A stretch of DNA of 64,000 nt from CAWAHD01 sp963781785 (GTDB lineage: Bacteria > Planctomycetota > Planctomycetia > Isosphaerales > Isosphaeraceae). Positions 29,991 through 38,556 of this stretch are shown here, piece by piece. Both the position numbers and the translations under genes were made by a program. Below the pieces are notes generated by a model. It saw nothing but the letters and a program-made list of their open reading frames with translations, made no database searches and was not told the DNA's origin. Numbering within the stretch: the first letter of the stretch is position 1; the number at the start of each line of letters is the position of its first letter. The stretch covers positions 124,001 to 188,000 of the forward strand of contig CAWAHD010000002.1 in assembly GCA_963781785.1 (NCBI GenBank), written 5' to 3'.

Positions 29991-31355
29991 TCAATCGGTT
30001 TTTGTCGCGCCGTCGTTCAGGATCGCGCGGGCGATCGCCTCGGCCATGATCTCATAGCCCGCTTGGTTGTAGTGGCAGCAGTTGTCCAGGTAGAGCGTCT
30101 CCGGATGCCCGGCGAAGATGTTCGTGAGGTCGTGGTACGAAACACCTTGAGACCTCAGGAACTCACTCTTGCGGATCAAGAGAGGATAGCCGATCTCGAC
30201 GGCTTGCCTGTATGGGTGCCCCTCCAGGATGGCGATCCGCTTCTCGGCATCGCCCATGGGCTTCGATCCGGCGACATACTGATTCGGTTGGAGGAAATGG
30301 TAATAACGGATGCCGCTGGATCGGCAGAGCCGGTTCATCAGGACCGAGCCGTTGGCCCAGACCTCAACGAGAAACTGATAGCGATCCTCAGTGGTGGCAA
30401 ACTCGCGGCGAGGGCCGGTCACGACGTAGGGCGATTGCTCGCGCTCGAGCCGCTGGTACTTGTCCATGACCCGGTCGATCCGAACGGCCATCCGCCGGTC
30501 CAGGAACTCCCAGACCAGGTGGGAAATCATCGAATATCGCCACGGGCTCCGGGAAAACCGCCTGGCCTGGCGGCCACGCTCGGCGCTGAGCAGGAGCAGC
30601 TCACTCTGGGCGAGAACCCGATTCGCGTCGTTGCCGGCGATGCGGACGCGCCAGTGCAGGGGAAACGCGGGGAAGACGCTATTTGACCCGTTCTCGAGCG
30701 AGCCGACGCAGACCTCGTTGAAACCGTCGATGTTCAGCACAAGATCAAACTCAGCTCCCATCGACAGCAGGTAAGCCAGGGTTGTGAGTTGCTGGGGCTG
30801 TTTGTAGCCCCCCAGAGCCATGTTCACAAAGACCAACTGTTTGCCTGCAAACCGGCTGTCCTTGACGAGCTCTGCCTCCAGACGTTTGGTCCCATTGACA
30901 GCGAAGAAGCACCCGACCGATCCGCCGGCTATCCCGATGATCACCCGGCCGGGCTTTCGGCTCTGGAACGGCAGCTTGTCGTCGATGTAACCGTACTCAG
31001 AAACCGGCATGAGCCGACCGTCGCTCAATGAGCGTACTGAGTTCTCCGAACGAGGATCCTCGACATAACCGGCATAAGGGTGGATCTGGGCAGTCTCGAA
31101 CGAATTGCGCATATCGACTTGGGCCACCTGACGATCACGCCGAAGCTGGAGGTCACTCCAGGAGTACGGCTCGCCAAGAACCAGCCAGATCACGCAGAAA
31201 CTACCGAGCTCCAGAAGCCCCCAGGCAAGGATCAGCGTGAGCAGGCTGAAAACAATCCGCTTCGGCCAGCTACGGGCCCGTGGCCGGGACTGCCCGAGAG
31301 ACGATCCGGGCTGGATGACAGTGCCACGGCGCCGTCCAGATTCTGATCGGAACAC
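29991..31355 (-). CDS. Membrane-anchored SGNH/GDSL-hydrolase-like protein
   Basis: The 454-residue protein has a basic N-terminus and one TM (IVFSLLTLILAWGLLELGSF, residues about 34-53). The globular part shows SGNH-like elements: GIAGGSVG (block I, with Ser as candidate nucleophile), VFVNMALGGYKQPQQ (block II Gly), LVLNIDGFNEV (block III Asn) and LYLDNCCHYNQAGYEIMAEA (block V Asp/His). Such proteins often act on acylated or acetylated polysaccharides, but the substrate here is unknown. It begins a minus-strand group after a gap; the convergent arrangement with other genes gives no further clue. Confidence 0.6.
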   Translation of the reverse strand: MFRSESGRRRGTVIQPGSSLGQSRPRARSWPKRIVFSLLTLILAWGLLELGSFCVIWLVLGEPYSWSDLQLRRDRQVAQVDMRNSFETAQIHPYAGYVEDPRSENSVRSLSDGRLMPVSEYGYIDDKLPFQSRKPGRVIIGIAGGSVGCFFAVNGTKRLEAELVKDSRFAGKQLVFVNMALGGYKQPQQLTTLAYLLSMGAEFDLVLNIDGFNEVCVGSLENGSNSVFPAFPLHWRVRIAGNDANRVLAQSELLLLSAERGRQARRFSRSPWRYSMISHLVWEFLDRRMAVRIDRVMDKYQRLEREQSPYVVTGPRREFATTEDRYQFLVEVWANGSVLMNRLCRSSGIRYYHFLQPNQYVAGSKPMGDAEKRIAILEGHPYRQAVEIGYPLLIRKSEFLRSQGVSYHDLTNIFAGHPETLYLDNCCHYNQAGYEIMAEAIARAILNDGATKTD

Positions 31356-31458
31356 AGCGCACGCCCCCTCTTCCTTCGCACGGGGATCTGTTTGCGGGAG
31401 GCTTCAAGAAACGCGACTGCGGCGGTGCTGAAGCGCTGGGCTTTTCAACTCCCTGGTC

Positions 31459-33495
31459 TCACGCCTCGAGCCCGGCCAACCGTTCGAGCTCGCCCTCATC
31501 GATCACCGGAATCCCCAGTTGCTTGGCCTTGTCGAGCTTGCTGCCCGGGTCTTCGCCGGCCAGAACGTAGCTGGTCACCTTCGAGACCGACCCGCTGATC
31601 TTGCCCCCTCGTTCCTTGATCAACGCCTCGGCCTCGGCGCGGGACCTTTTCGGCAGCGATCCGGTCAAAACGAAGGTCTTGCCGGCGAAAACAAGCTTGC
31701 CGCCCGGTGCCTTCGGCGGCTCGACCGGCTCGGGATGAAGGCCAGCCGCTTCGAGCTCGTCGATCAGTCGCTGATTCTCGTCGTCCTGGAAATACGAATG
31801 GATACTGGCGGCCACGACTGGGCCAACCTCCGGAATCGACTCCAGCTCAGACAGTGTCATCTTGCGAAGCTGATCTAGTGTCTTCACTCGCGCTGCGATC
31901 ACCTCGGCCATCCGGGTGCCGACGTGGCGGATCGTCAGGCCCGTCAACAGCCGGTCGAGCGTCCTGTGCCGGCTGGCATCGATCGCGCGCACGAGGTTCT
32001 CGGCCGACTTCTTGCCCATGCGGTCCAGGTCCGCCAGCGTTCCGGCGTCCAGCCGATAGAGGCCGGCGAGAGTGCTCACGAGCTTCTTTTCCACGAGCTG
32101 ATCGATCAGTTTTTCGCCGAGCCCGTCGATATCCATCGCGTCGCGGTGGGCATACCAGCGCAGCCATTCCTTGAGCTGCTCGGGACACCGAGATGGGGGA
32201 TTCGTGCAGTAGAAGTCGACCTCGTCACCAGCTCGCTCGACCGTCGAGCCGCAGCTCGGGCAGGTTTTCGGAAAATGGAATCGATGCTCGCTGCCCTTCC
32301 GCGCGGTGGTCTCGACCCGTACGACCTGGGGAATGATCTCGCCGGCCTTCTGGACCACCACGGTGTCGCCGATCCTGATATCTTTGCGCTCAAGCTCATC
32401 GGCGTTGTGCAGGCTGGCGCGCTTGACCGTTGTGCCGGCGAGCTGCACGGGCTCGAGCTCGGCCACCGGGGTCAACTTGCCCGTCTTGCCGACCTGCACG
32501 TGGATTCCCAGCAGTCTGGTGACGGCCTGCTCGGCCTCGTACTTGAACGCGATCGTCCATCGCGGGCTCTTGCTCCGCGTCCCCAGCCGCTCGCGCTGAT
32601 TGAGATCATCGACTTTCACCACGAGACCGTCGGTCTGGAAATCGAGCGTGTTCCGCTCGGTGCTCCAGCGCTCGGCGTGCTCGATCACCTGGTCGATCGA
32701 GTCGTAGCACTTCGTGTACGGGCTGATCGGAATGCCCCAGTTCTTCATCACGTGCGTGAGTGCGAAGTAAGAGGTCTGGGCAATCCCTTCCGACTCGCCA
32801 AGTCCGTGCGAGACGAAACGAAGCTGGCGCTGGGCGCAAAGCTTGGAATCGAGGAGTTTCAGCGACCCGGCGGTGGAATTGCGAGGGTTGGCGAACGGGG
32901 GCTCGCCCGCCAGGCGGCGAGCCTCGTTCAAGCGGACGAGCTCGGAATTCGACATGTAGACTTCGCCGCGAACCTCGAGCACCGGCGACGGACGGCCCTG
33001 GAGAACCAGTGGGATTGTCCGCACCGTCTTCAGGTTGGCCGTGATGTCGTCTCCCCGCTCGCCGTCACCGCGGGTCGAACCCAGCACCAGCTTGCCGTGT
33101 TCGTACCGTAGCGATACGGCCACGCCATCGACTTTGAGCTCGACCACGTACTTCACTGGCTCGCCAGGGTTCAACCCCTTCTTGACCCGCACATCCCACT
33201 CGCGCAGCTCGTCGTAGGAATAGGTATTGTCGATCGAAAGCATCGGGACCGTGTGCCGGACGGTGGCAAAGCTGCCGAGCGGTTCGCCGCCGACACGCTG
33301 AGTCGGGCTGTCTGGCGAGGCCAGCTCGGGGTGCTCCTTCTCGAGCTCCGTCAGGCGAGCCATCTTGCGGTCAAATTCACGATCGCTGATTTCGGGCGCG
33401 GCCTCGACATAATAAAGGTAGTTGTGCCGGTTCAGCTCCTCACGCAGCGAAGCGATCTCCTGTTCAATCGGCTTGCTCGCCATGGCCGCCCTCAT
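31459..33495 (-). CDS. ligA: NAD-dependent DNA ligase
   Basis: The 678-residue protein has the full LigA layout. Domain Ia opens it (LNRHNYLYYVEAAPEISD). The adenylation domain has catalytic Lys in VVELKVDGVAVSLRYE (residues about 111-126), then STRGDGERGDDITANLKTV. An OB-fold, a four-Cys zinc finger (CPSCGSTVER...FYCTNPPSRCPEQ), helix-hairpin-helix motifs (DIDGLGEKLIDQL, IPEVGPVVAASI) and a C-terminal BRCT (KTFVLTGSLPKRSRAEAEAL) follow. It seals nicks in replication using NAD+. The start at 33495 overlaps the upstream stop (ATGA); an internal ATG at 33483 is the alternative. Confidence 0.97.
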   Translation of the reverse strand: MRAAMASKPIEQEIASLREELNRHNYLYYVEAAPEISDREFDRKMARLTELEKEHPELASPDSPTQRVGGEPLGSFATVRHTVPMLSIDNTYSYDELREWDVRVKKGLNPGEPVKYVVELKVDGVAVSLRYEHGKLVLGSTRGDGERGDDITANLKTVRTIPLVLQGRPSPVLEVRGEVYMSNSELVRLNEARRLAGEPPFANPRNSTAGSLKLLDSKLCAQRQLRFVSHGLGESEGIAQTSYFALTHVMKNWGIPISPYTKCYDSIDQVIEHAERWSTERNTLDFQTDGLVVKVDDLNQRERLGTRSKSPRWTIAFKYEAEQAVTRLLGIHVQVGKTGKLTPVAELEPVQLAGTTVKRASLHNADELERKDIRIGDTVVVQKAGEIIPQVVRVETTARKGSEHRFHFPKTCPSCGSTVERAGDEVDFYCTNPPSRCPEQLKEWLRWYAHRDAMDIDGLGEKLIDQLVEKKLVSTLAGLYRLDAGTLADLDRMGKKSAENLVRAIDASRHRTLDRLLTGLTIRHVGTRMAEVIAARVKTLDQLRKMTLSELESIPEVGPVVAASIHSYFQDDENQRLIDELEAAGLHPEPVEPPKAPGGKLVFAGKTFVLTGSLPKRSRAEAEALIKERGGKISGSVSKVTSYVLAGEDPGSKLDKAKQLGIPVIDEGELERLAGLEA

Positions 33496-33791
33496 TCCGA
33501 TCGTTTGGGCTTTGACTTACCCGAGAACCAGCGGTCCGTCGCCATCGCCAGCACGCCGGTCGCCAGCATGACCAGAATCTCGACCGCCAGGGCCTTGGGC
33601 GCGCTTTCGTCGAGCCACCGTGCCACCGCAATCGAAGCTGGGCTGACCGGTGGATCGCCCGGCCCCGGTACGAGCACTCGCGGGCTCGCCAGGTAGCCCA
33701 GCACCGTCAATACGAAGACGACGCTGGTTGCCAGCAACACGGCGAAAAAGGGATTCGCGAAGATTTCGCGTCTCGGCCTTGGAGCGGTCAT
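33492..33791 (-). CDS. Small membrane protein upstream of ligA
   Basis: This is a 99-residue protein starting at ATG 33791, 2 bases after the ndk stop and overlapping ligA by four bases. It has two predicted TMs: NPFFAVLLATSVVFVLTVLG (residues about 13-32) and ALAVEILVMLATGVLAMA (about 66-83), with a basic C-terminal tail (GKSKPKRSE). I do not recognise the family. Its tight coupling to ndk and ligA indicates that it is translated. Confidence 0.6.
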   Translation of the reverse strand: MTAPRPRREIFANPFFAVLLATSVVFVLTVLGYLASPRVLVPGPGDPPVSPASIAVARWLDESAPKALAVEILVMLATGVLAMATDRWFSGKSKPKRSE

Positions 33792-33792
33792 C

Positions 33793-34248
33793 TCACGTTC
33801 CGCCCAGGATCCACTCGCTACCCGCCAGGCTGTAATCGAGCAACTCGCCGGGCTGAAACCAGAGAGCCATTTCGCGCTGGGCTGATTCGGCGCTGTCGCT
33901 CCCGTGCACCAGGTTGTTCTGCTTGCTGATCGAGAAATCGCCGCGCACCGTGCCCGGGGCGGCAGCCGTGCCATTGGTCGCTCCCAGCATGCCGCGCACA
34001 ACCGCGATCGCTTCGTTGCCTTCGAGCACGCCCACGACCACCGGCGCACTCGTGATGAACTCGATCAGCCCCTCGAAGAATGGCTTCCCCTTGTGCTCGG
34101 CATAGTGCCGCTCGGCGAGGCTGCGATCGACCTGAATCAGTTTGAGCGCGGCGACCCGCAGCCCCTTGGCCTCGAACCGCGCCAGGATCGAGCCGACCAG
34201 CCGGCGCTGCACGCAATCCGGCTTGAAGATGACCAGCGTTCGGTGCAT
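33793..34248 (-). CDS. ndk: Nucleoside diphosphate kinase
   Basis: ATG 34248 gives the normal length of 151 residues; upstream extension adds non-homologous sequence. Conserved parts are RTLVIFKPDCVQRRLVGSIL, YAEHKGKPFFEGLIEFITSA, VRGMLGATN and the active-site His in NNLVHGSDSAESAQREMALW. The enzyme transfers the gamma phosphate from ATP to other NDPs. It is first in an ndk, membrane protein, ligA series, fitting nucleotide supply and DNA replication. Confidence 0.96.
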   Translation of the reverse strand: MHRTLVIFKPDCVQRRLVGSILARFEAKGLRVAALKLIQVDRSLAERHYAEHKGKPFFEGLIEFITSAPVVVGVLEGNEAIAVVRGMLGATNGTAAAPGTVRGDFSISKQNNLVHGSDSAESAQREMALWFQPGELLDYSLAGSEWILGGT

Positions 34249-34302
34249 GAGACTGAAAGTCTTTTCCAGATTAGGGATGAGCGATTGTCGACCCATAGAG
34301 TC

Positions 34303-34625
34303 TACTCCAGCGGCTTGACGACGTGCAACAGCGAGCCGATGTCAGAATACCGCCGCTCATCGGCGAGATCGGCAAGCGCGCCGCCGCGGTACGCCCGCCC
34401 AACTCAGCAGAGGCGGCCAACGCCGAGGAATGGACGGTCGAAGAGTTCGGCCTGGTCACCGGTCTACAGGCCGCTCAGATTGGCCACGTGACGCACGCCC
34501 AAACGTGCGGCGACCCCAATCGTCGCCTTTCGCTCCCGCGAAAGTACGTGCTTGCAAATGCCCGCCAAGAATCGGCCCAGCAGCCGGCCGCCCCTGAGCT
34601 TCTTCAGCCGGGCCTGGGCAGGTTC
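34303..34625 (-). pseudogene. Decayed ORF of unknown family upstream of ndk
   Basis: On the minus strand one frame reads plausibly protein-like across about 320 bases (KKLRGGRLLGRFLAGICKHV; TGDQAELFDRPFLGVG; ADERRYSDIGSLLHVVKPLE) but is interrupted by two in-frame stops and ends at the TAG at 34303. The composition is unlike a random shadow frame. I cannot name the family. It may be the degraded 3' part of a gene once upstream of ndk. Confidence 0.3.
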
Positions 34626-34681
34626 TTGGCATCATGGGGCGAATAAACATCGAGTACCGGGCATTCGTGCGCCGGTTCGGC

Positions 34682-36016
34682 TTAGGGGATGTCGCGTTTG
34701 GTCTGCTGAGCTCGTTCAGGCGACTGGAGCGCCGCACAGGCCAATTTCATGAAATCGCCAAACAACCCGGGCTGGTCCGAGGGAAAAAGCTGCGTCATGA
34801 GGACGCCGACCAGTTTGTTCTTCGGATCGACCCAGAAGCCAGTGTGGTAGAAACCGCCCCAATAGTAAGACCCAACCGCAGCCACCTGATCCTTGCCTCC
34901 ACCCGCCACGATGCCGAAACCGTAACCGAAGCGGTCGGTTGGCGACATAAACTTGAGATCGCCAATCTGATTGCTAGTCATTTCCCGGACCGTTTCCGGC
35001 TTCAGAATGCGAGTGCCGTTCCATTGGCCGCCGTTCAAGAGCATCTGGAGAAGGCGAGCGTAATCGGCAGCGCTCGAAGTTAGGCCCGCTCCGCCGGAAC
35101 AGTAGCCGCGCTGCCCCCGGTAGGGGCAGGTAACGCAGTAAACCAGCTCCCCATTTTGCACCGGTTCGTCACCGACCCGGCGGATGCGTTTGTCCGGTCC
35201 CGGTTCGTAAACAACGGCGAGCCGGCCGGTCTTGTCGGTAGGCAGATCGAAGTAAGTGTCGGTCATGCCGAGCGGCTCAAAGATCCGGCTGCGCATGAAA
35301 GATTCAAGATCCTGGCCGGAGATCACCTCGACCAGCCTGCCCAGCACGTCGGTGGACAGGCTGTATTGAAACGCACTCCCCGGCTGATGGAGGAGCGGCA
35401 ATGAGGCCAGGTGACGCACGTTCTCGGCCAACGTGAAGGAGGGCCGAGTAAGCCCGTCGCAGATGTCGGCCTTGTGATAGAGTTCGGCGAAAGGTTTCTC
35501 CGCCATGAAACGATAAGTAAGGCCGGAAGTGTGCGTTAGCAGGTCGTGGATAGTAATTTCCCGGCTGGCCGGAACGAGTTTGGAGTCGCCTCCGGATCCC
35601 GGCGTCAACACCTTCGGATTCTTGAACTCGGGAAGATACTTGGACACCGGATCGGTAATCCTCAGCCGACCGTCGTCAACCAGGATCATGACGGCGACGC
35701 TGGTCACCGGCTTGCTCATCGAGGCAATGCGGAAGAGTGTGTCGGTAGTCATCTCCTTGCCAGCTTCGACATCCTGAAAGCCCTTTGCCCGGAGGTAAGC
35801 GAGTTTTCCGTCGCGAGCCAGCAGGGCCACCGCTCCAGCGACTTGTTTGCGCCCGACCGCTTGCTCGAGCAGAACATCGATCTGCTTTAGCGCCGTAGAA
35901 GAGAGCCCGGCTTCCTGTGGGGTTACTTTCGCCGGGGACTGGCCGTGAGTCATGGGGGTAAAGAGCGCGGGCAGGCAGAGGACCAGTAGCCAGCGTGTCT
36001 TACGGAAAGTCGGCAT
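34682..36016 (-). CDS. Exported serine hydrolase of the beta-lactamase/family VIII esterase type
   Basis: The signal peptide (LLVLCLPALFTPMTHGQ) is followed by a class C beta-lactamase-like domain. The nucleophile motif S-x-x-K is FRIASMSKPVTSV (residues about 96-103). The second motif is FQYSLSTDVLG, with the general-base Tyr but Leu where beta-lactamases have Asn, as in family VIII esterases (EstB-like). Near the C-terminus are YYWGGFYHTGFWVDPK and a likely W/H-G motif. I infer an extracytoplasmic esterase or D-aminopeptidase rather than an antibiotic-resistance enzyme. It is monocistronic. Confidence 0.85.
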   Translation of the reverse strand: MPTFRKTRWLLVLCLPALFTPMTHGQSPAKVTPQEAGLSSTALKQIDVLLEQAVGRKQVAGAVALLARDGKLAYLRAKGFQDVEAGKEMTTDTLFRIASMSKPVTSVAVMILVDDGRLRITDPVSKYLPEFKNPKVLTPGSGGDSKLVPASREITIHDLLTHTSGLTYRFMAEKPFAELYHKADICDGLTRPSFTLAENVRHLASLPLLHQPGSAFQYSLSTDVLGRLVEVISGQDLESFMRSRIFEPLGMTDTYFDLPTDKTGRLAVVYEPGPDKRIRRVGDEPVQNGELVYCVTCPYRGQRGYCSGGAGLTSSAADYARLLQMLLNGGQWNGTRILKPETVREMTSNQIGDLKFMSPTDRFGYGFGIVAGGGKDQVAAVGSYYWGGFYHTGFWVDPKNKLVGVLMTQLFPSDQPGLFGDFMKLACAALQSPERAQQTKRDIP

Positions 36017-36211
36017 GGAAGGCTTCCTTTGAAATGCGAGACAACGTGTCGAGTAGTTTAACCAGCGGGGTCCTAGACTTCCGCCGAGCTCTTTTCCGTT
36101 AGTCGAACGGGACGCGTTGAAATCGACGCCGGAAACGCATTTCTCTCAAAAAACTGGCCCGGGGGTCAATTCCTTGCGACCGGCGGCTAGAGCCTGCAAT
36201 CGTGTCGGGAA

Positions 36212-38059
36212 TTACACGTTCCCAATCAACGCGTGCGACAAGGCCTCGGTCTTGAGCACGTAGCCGGCCGCCTGGATCTTGAACAGTCGCGCGTAAATCT
36301 TGCCGAGCCGCATCAGGTCGTCGTGCGTCCCCTGTTCTGCCACGATCCCATCCTTGAACACGCAAATCCGGTCCGCCTTCCTGACCGTTGAGAAACGGTG
36401 CGAGATCAGGATCACCGTCTTGTCCCTGGGCAGCGCTTCCAGCTCCTCGAAGATGCGAGCTTCGGCCTCCGCGTCGATGGACGCCGTGGGCTCATCGAGG
36501 ATCAGCAGCCCGGGATCTCGGTAGAACGACCGGGCCAGCGCCAGCTTCTGGAGCTGGCCCTTGGAGGGGTCGATGCCGTCGGGAAACTCGCGCCCGACCA
36601 TCTGCTCGAACTGCCCGGCCCATTCCGCGATGAATCCCTCCGCGCCGCTCTGCCGGGCGGCCTGACGAACTCTGTCCATGTCCGCCGCCGGACTGCCGTT
36701 GCGCCGGCCCATGGCGATCACATCCTTGACGAGGAAGTGGTAGTCGGCGTAGTCCTGAAACAGCACACTCATCTGGTGGTGCCAGCTATCCAGGTTCAGG
36801 TCGCGGAGGTCGTGCCCATTGACCAGGACTCTGCCCTCGGTTGGGTCGTAAATGCGACAAATGAGTTTTACGAGTGTCGTCTTGCCGGAGCCGTTCACGC
36901 CCACGAGCGCGACCTTCGCTCCCGAGGGGATGGCCAGCGACAGGTTCTTCAGGACCAGCTTGTCGGTTCCGGGATAAGCAAACGACACATTGTCCAGGAC
37001 GATCTCTGGAGCTGCGTCCGCAGACAGCACGCGCGCATTCTGCACGCGGGGGATGGCAGGAGGAGTGTCCATGACCTCAAACAGGTTGGTGGCAAACAGG
37101 CTGTGCTGGTACTGATGGCCCAGGCTCAGGAAAAAGCCCGAGAGGGCGTCTTGCAGCTCACGGATGGCTCCAATGACAAAGGTCATGGTGCCTACCGCCA
37201 AGGCGCCGATCGCAACGGCATCGATGATCGACACGACGGCCACCGCGATGGCGATACCGGCGGCCGAAAGCGCACCCATTTGGTAGATCAGTTTCCTCCG
37301 CTCGTTCGCGCGGTGTTCCTCGTTGAAGGCATGCAGCAGGTCGCGCATGGCGGACAGGAAGTACCGGACGTTCTGGAATAGCTTCAGCTCAATGAGATTG
37401 GAGAGACTGTGGAAATGGCGATGAAAGTCCGCATACCGCCGCCTCTTCTCGGCGTTGGCATCGTGAATGCTCCAGACGCCATAGCCGTATTTCGCTTCCA
37501 GAACGAACTTGGGAATCGCCGCCACCACGACGAGGCCGAAGATCCGCCAATCATAGAGAGCGAGCACGGTCGCCGCCACGCTGACGGCCAGCAGGCTTTG
37601 AAGGTTGTAGAACTGTTGCTCCAGCAGGGATACCATCGGGTAGATCCCTTGACCCTCCGCCTTGGTCAGGAGGTCCTGGAACTTCGGGCTCTCGTAGGTG
37701 GCGACGTCGATTTCGCCCTTTCGTTCGACCAGCTTCAACTCGAAGTGCTCGTGCATGAGCAGGTGCATTTTGCGATCGAGGAAGCCTTTCCAGGCGTAAA
37801 GAGCATCGGGAAGGACGGTGGCGCCGACCGCCAGGGTAGCGAGCACTGACACCCTGCCGGTCAGCCCCTGGCCCGCGGTCCGAACCAGTTCATTGATCAG
37901 CAAGGCGATGATGCCCGACTGCACGAACGGAACGCCGGCGCTCAGCAGAGACAGGAGAGTCTCGGCGATGACGATGCCCGGTTGCTGCCGCCAGGTTGCC
38001 TCCAGCAGCCGGCCGGCGTTCACCAGCACAAGCTTGACAGTTGACAGAGGCAGTCTCAT
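36212..38059 (-). CDS. ABC exporter half-transporter (fused permease and ATPase)
   Basis: The 615-residue protein has an N-terminal TM domain with about six helices (residues 30-330; e.g. LLAVSVAATVLALYDWRIFG, GIAIAVAVVSIIDAVAIGAL) and a C-terminal ATPase. Walker A is GVNGSGKTTL, Q-loop VLFQDYADY, Walker B LLILDEPTAS and H-loop ILISHR. The signature is a divergent PSKGQLQKLALAR in place of LSGGQ. Such half-transporters work as dimers and export lipids, peptides or drugs. No neighbouring gene indicates the substrate. Confidence 0.9.
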   Translation of the reverse strand: MRLPLSTVKLVLVNAGRLLEATWRQQPGIVIAETLLSLLSAGVPFVQSGIIALLINELVRTAGQGLTGRVSVLATLAVGATVLPDALYAWKGFLDRKMHLLMHEHFELKLVERKGEIDVATYESPKFQDLLTKAEGQGIYPMVSLLEQQFYNLQSLLAVSVAATVLALYDWRIFGLVVVAAIPKFVLEAKYGYGVWSIHDANAEKRRRYADFHRHFHSLSNLIELKLFQNVRYFLSAMRDLLHAFNEEHRANERRKLIYQMGALSAAGIAIAVAVVSIIDAVAIGALAVGTMTFVIGAIRELQDALSGFFLSLGHQYQHSLFATNLFEVMDTPPAIPRVQNARVLSADAAPEIVLDNVSFAYPGTDKLVLKNLSLAIPSGAKVALVGVNGSGKTTLVKLICRIYDPTEGRVLVNGHDLRDLNLDSWHHQMSVLFQDYADYHFLVKDVIAMGRRNGSPAADMDRVRQAARQSGAEGFIAEWAGQFEQMVGREFPDGIDPSKGQLQKLALARSFYRDPGLLILDEPTASIDAEAEARIFEELEALPRDKTVILISHRFSTVRKADRICVFKDGIVAEQGTHDDLMRLGKIYARLFKIQAAGYVLKTEALSHALIGNV

Positions 38060-38556
38060 GAATTCCTTCAGAGCCTTGTCCTTTAAAAGGGAAGCGTGTT
38101 GGTCCGACGAAACGTTGCTGCCAGCCGCCTACCACCAGAAACTTCAGGCCGCCACGGTGCCGAAACGTTGACACTGATGCCACCAGTTGGAGTTCGCGAG
38201 GTTGGTGAGAGGATTTTCCTCTCGCGGGCGCAAAATCATTGCTGTGCTGTGAAATCTCTTGAGGATCGCGACGAGTATGATGTCCGCGATCAGCAATCCG
38301 TGCTACCGGTCAGGCTGCTAGCTCTGGAACGTCCCATCCCCGCGTCTTTGGGAGTGAATGAAATGACTTAAATTCAATGAGGAAAGAAGCTTGCGAATTC
38401 TCGCTTGTTGCGGGATCCGGGCAGCGGCTCGTCGAGCTGCCGCCTGGTGTAGACGCCATCGATTTCCTCCACCCCGCACGCAATCCGGCCCGCCGCTCTT
38501 CGTTGTGAATATTGCCGACGTTCCGGACAAAAACGCGGGACTCCGGGGCGTTGCAG
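38060..38556. other. Non-coding stretch between the ABC exporter and the kinase gene
   Basis: I see no supported gene, repeat array or RNA here. The frames are short and of shadow composition. Confidence 0.3.
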
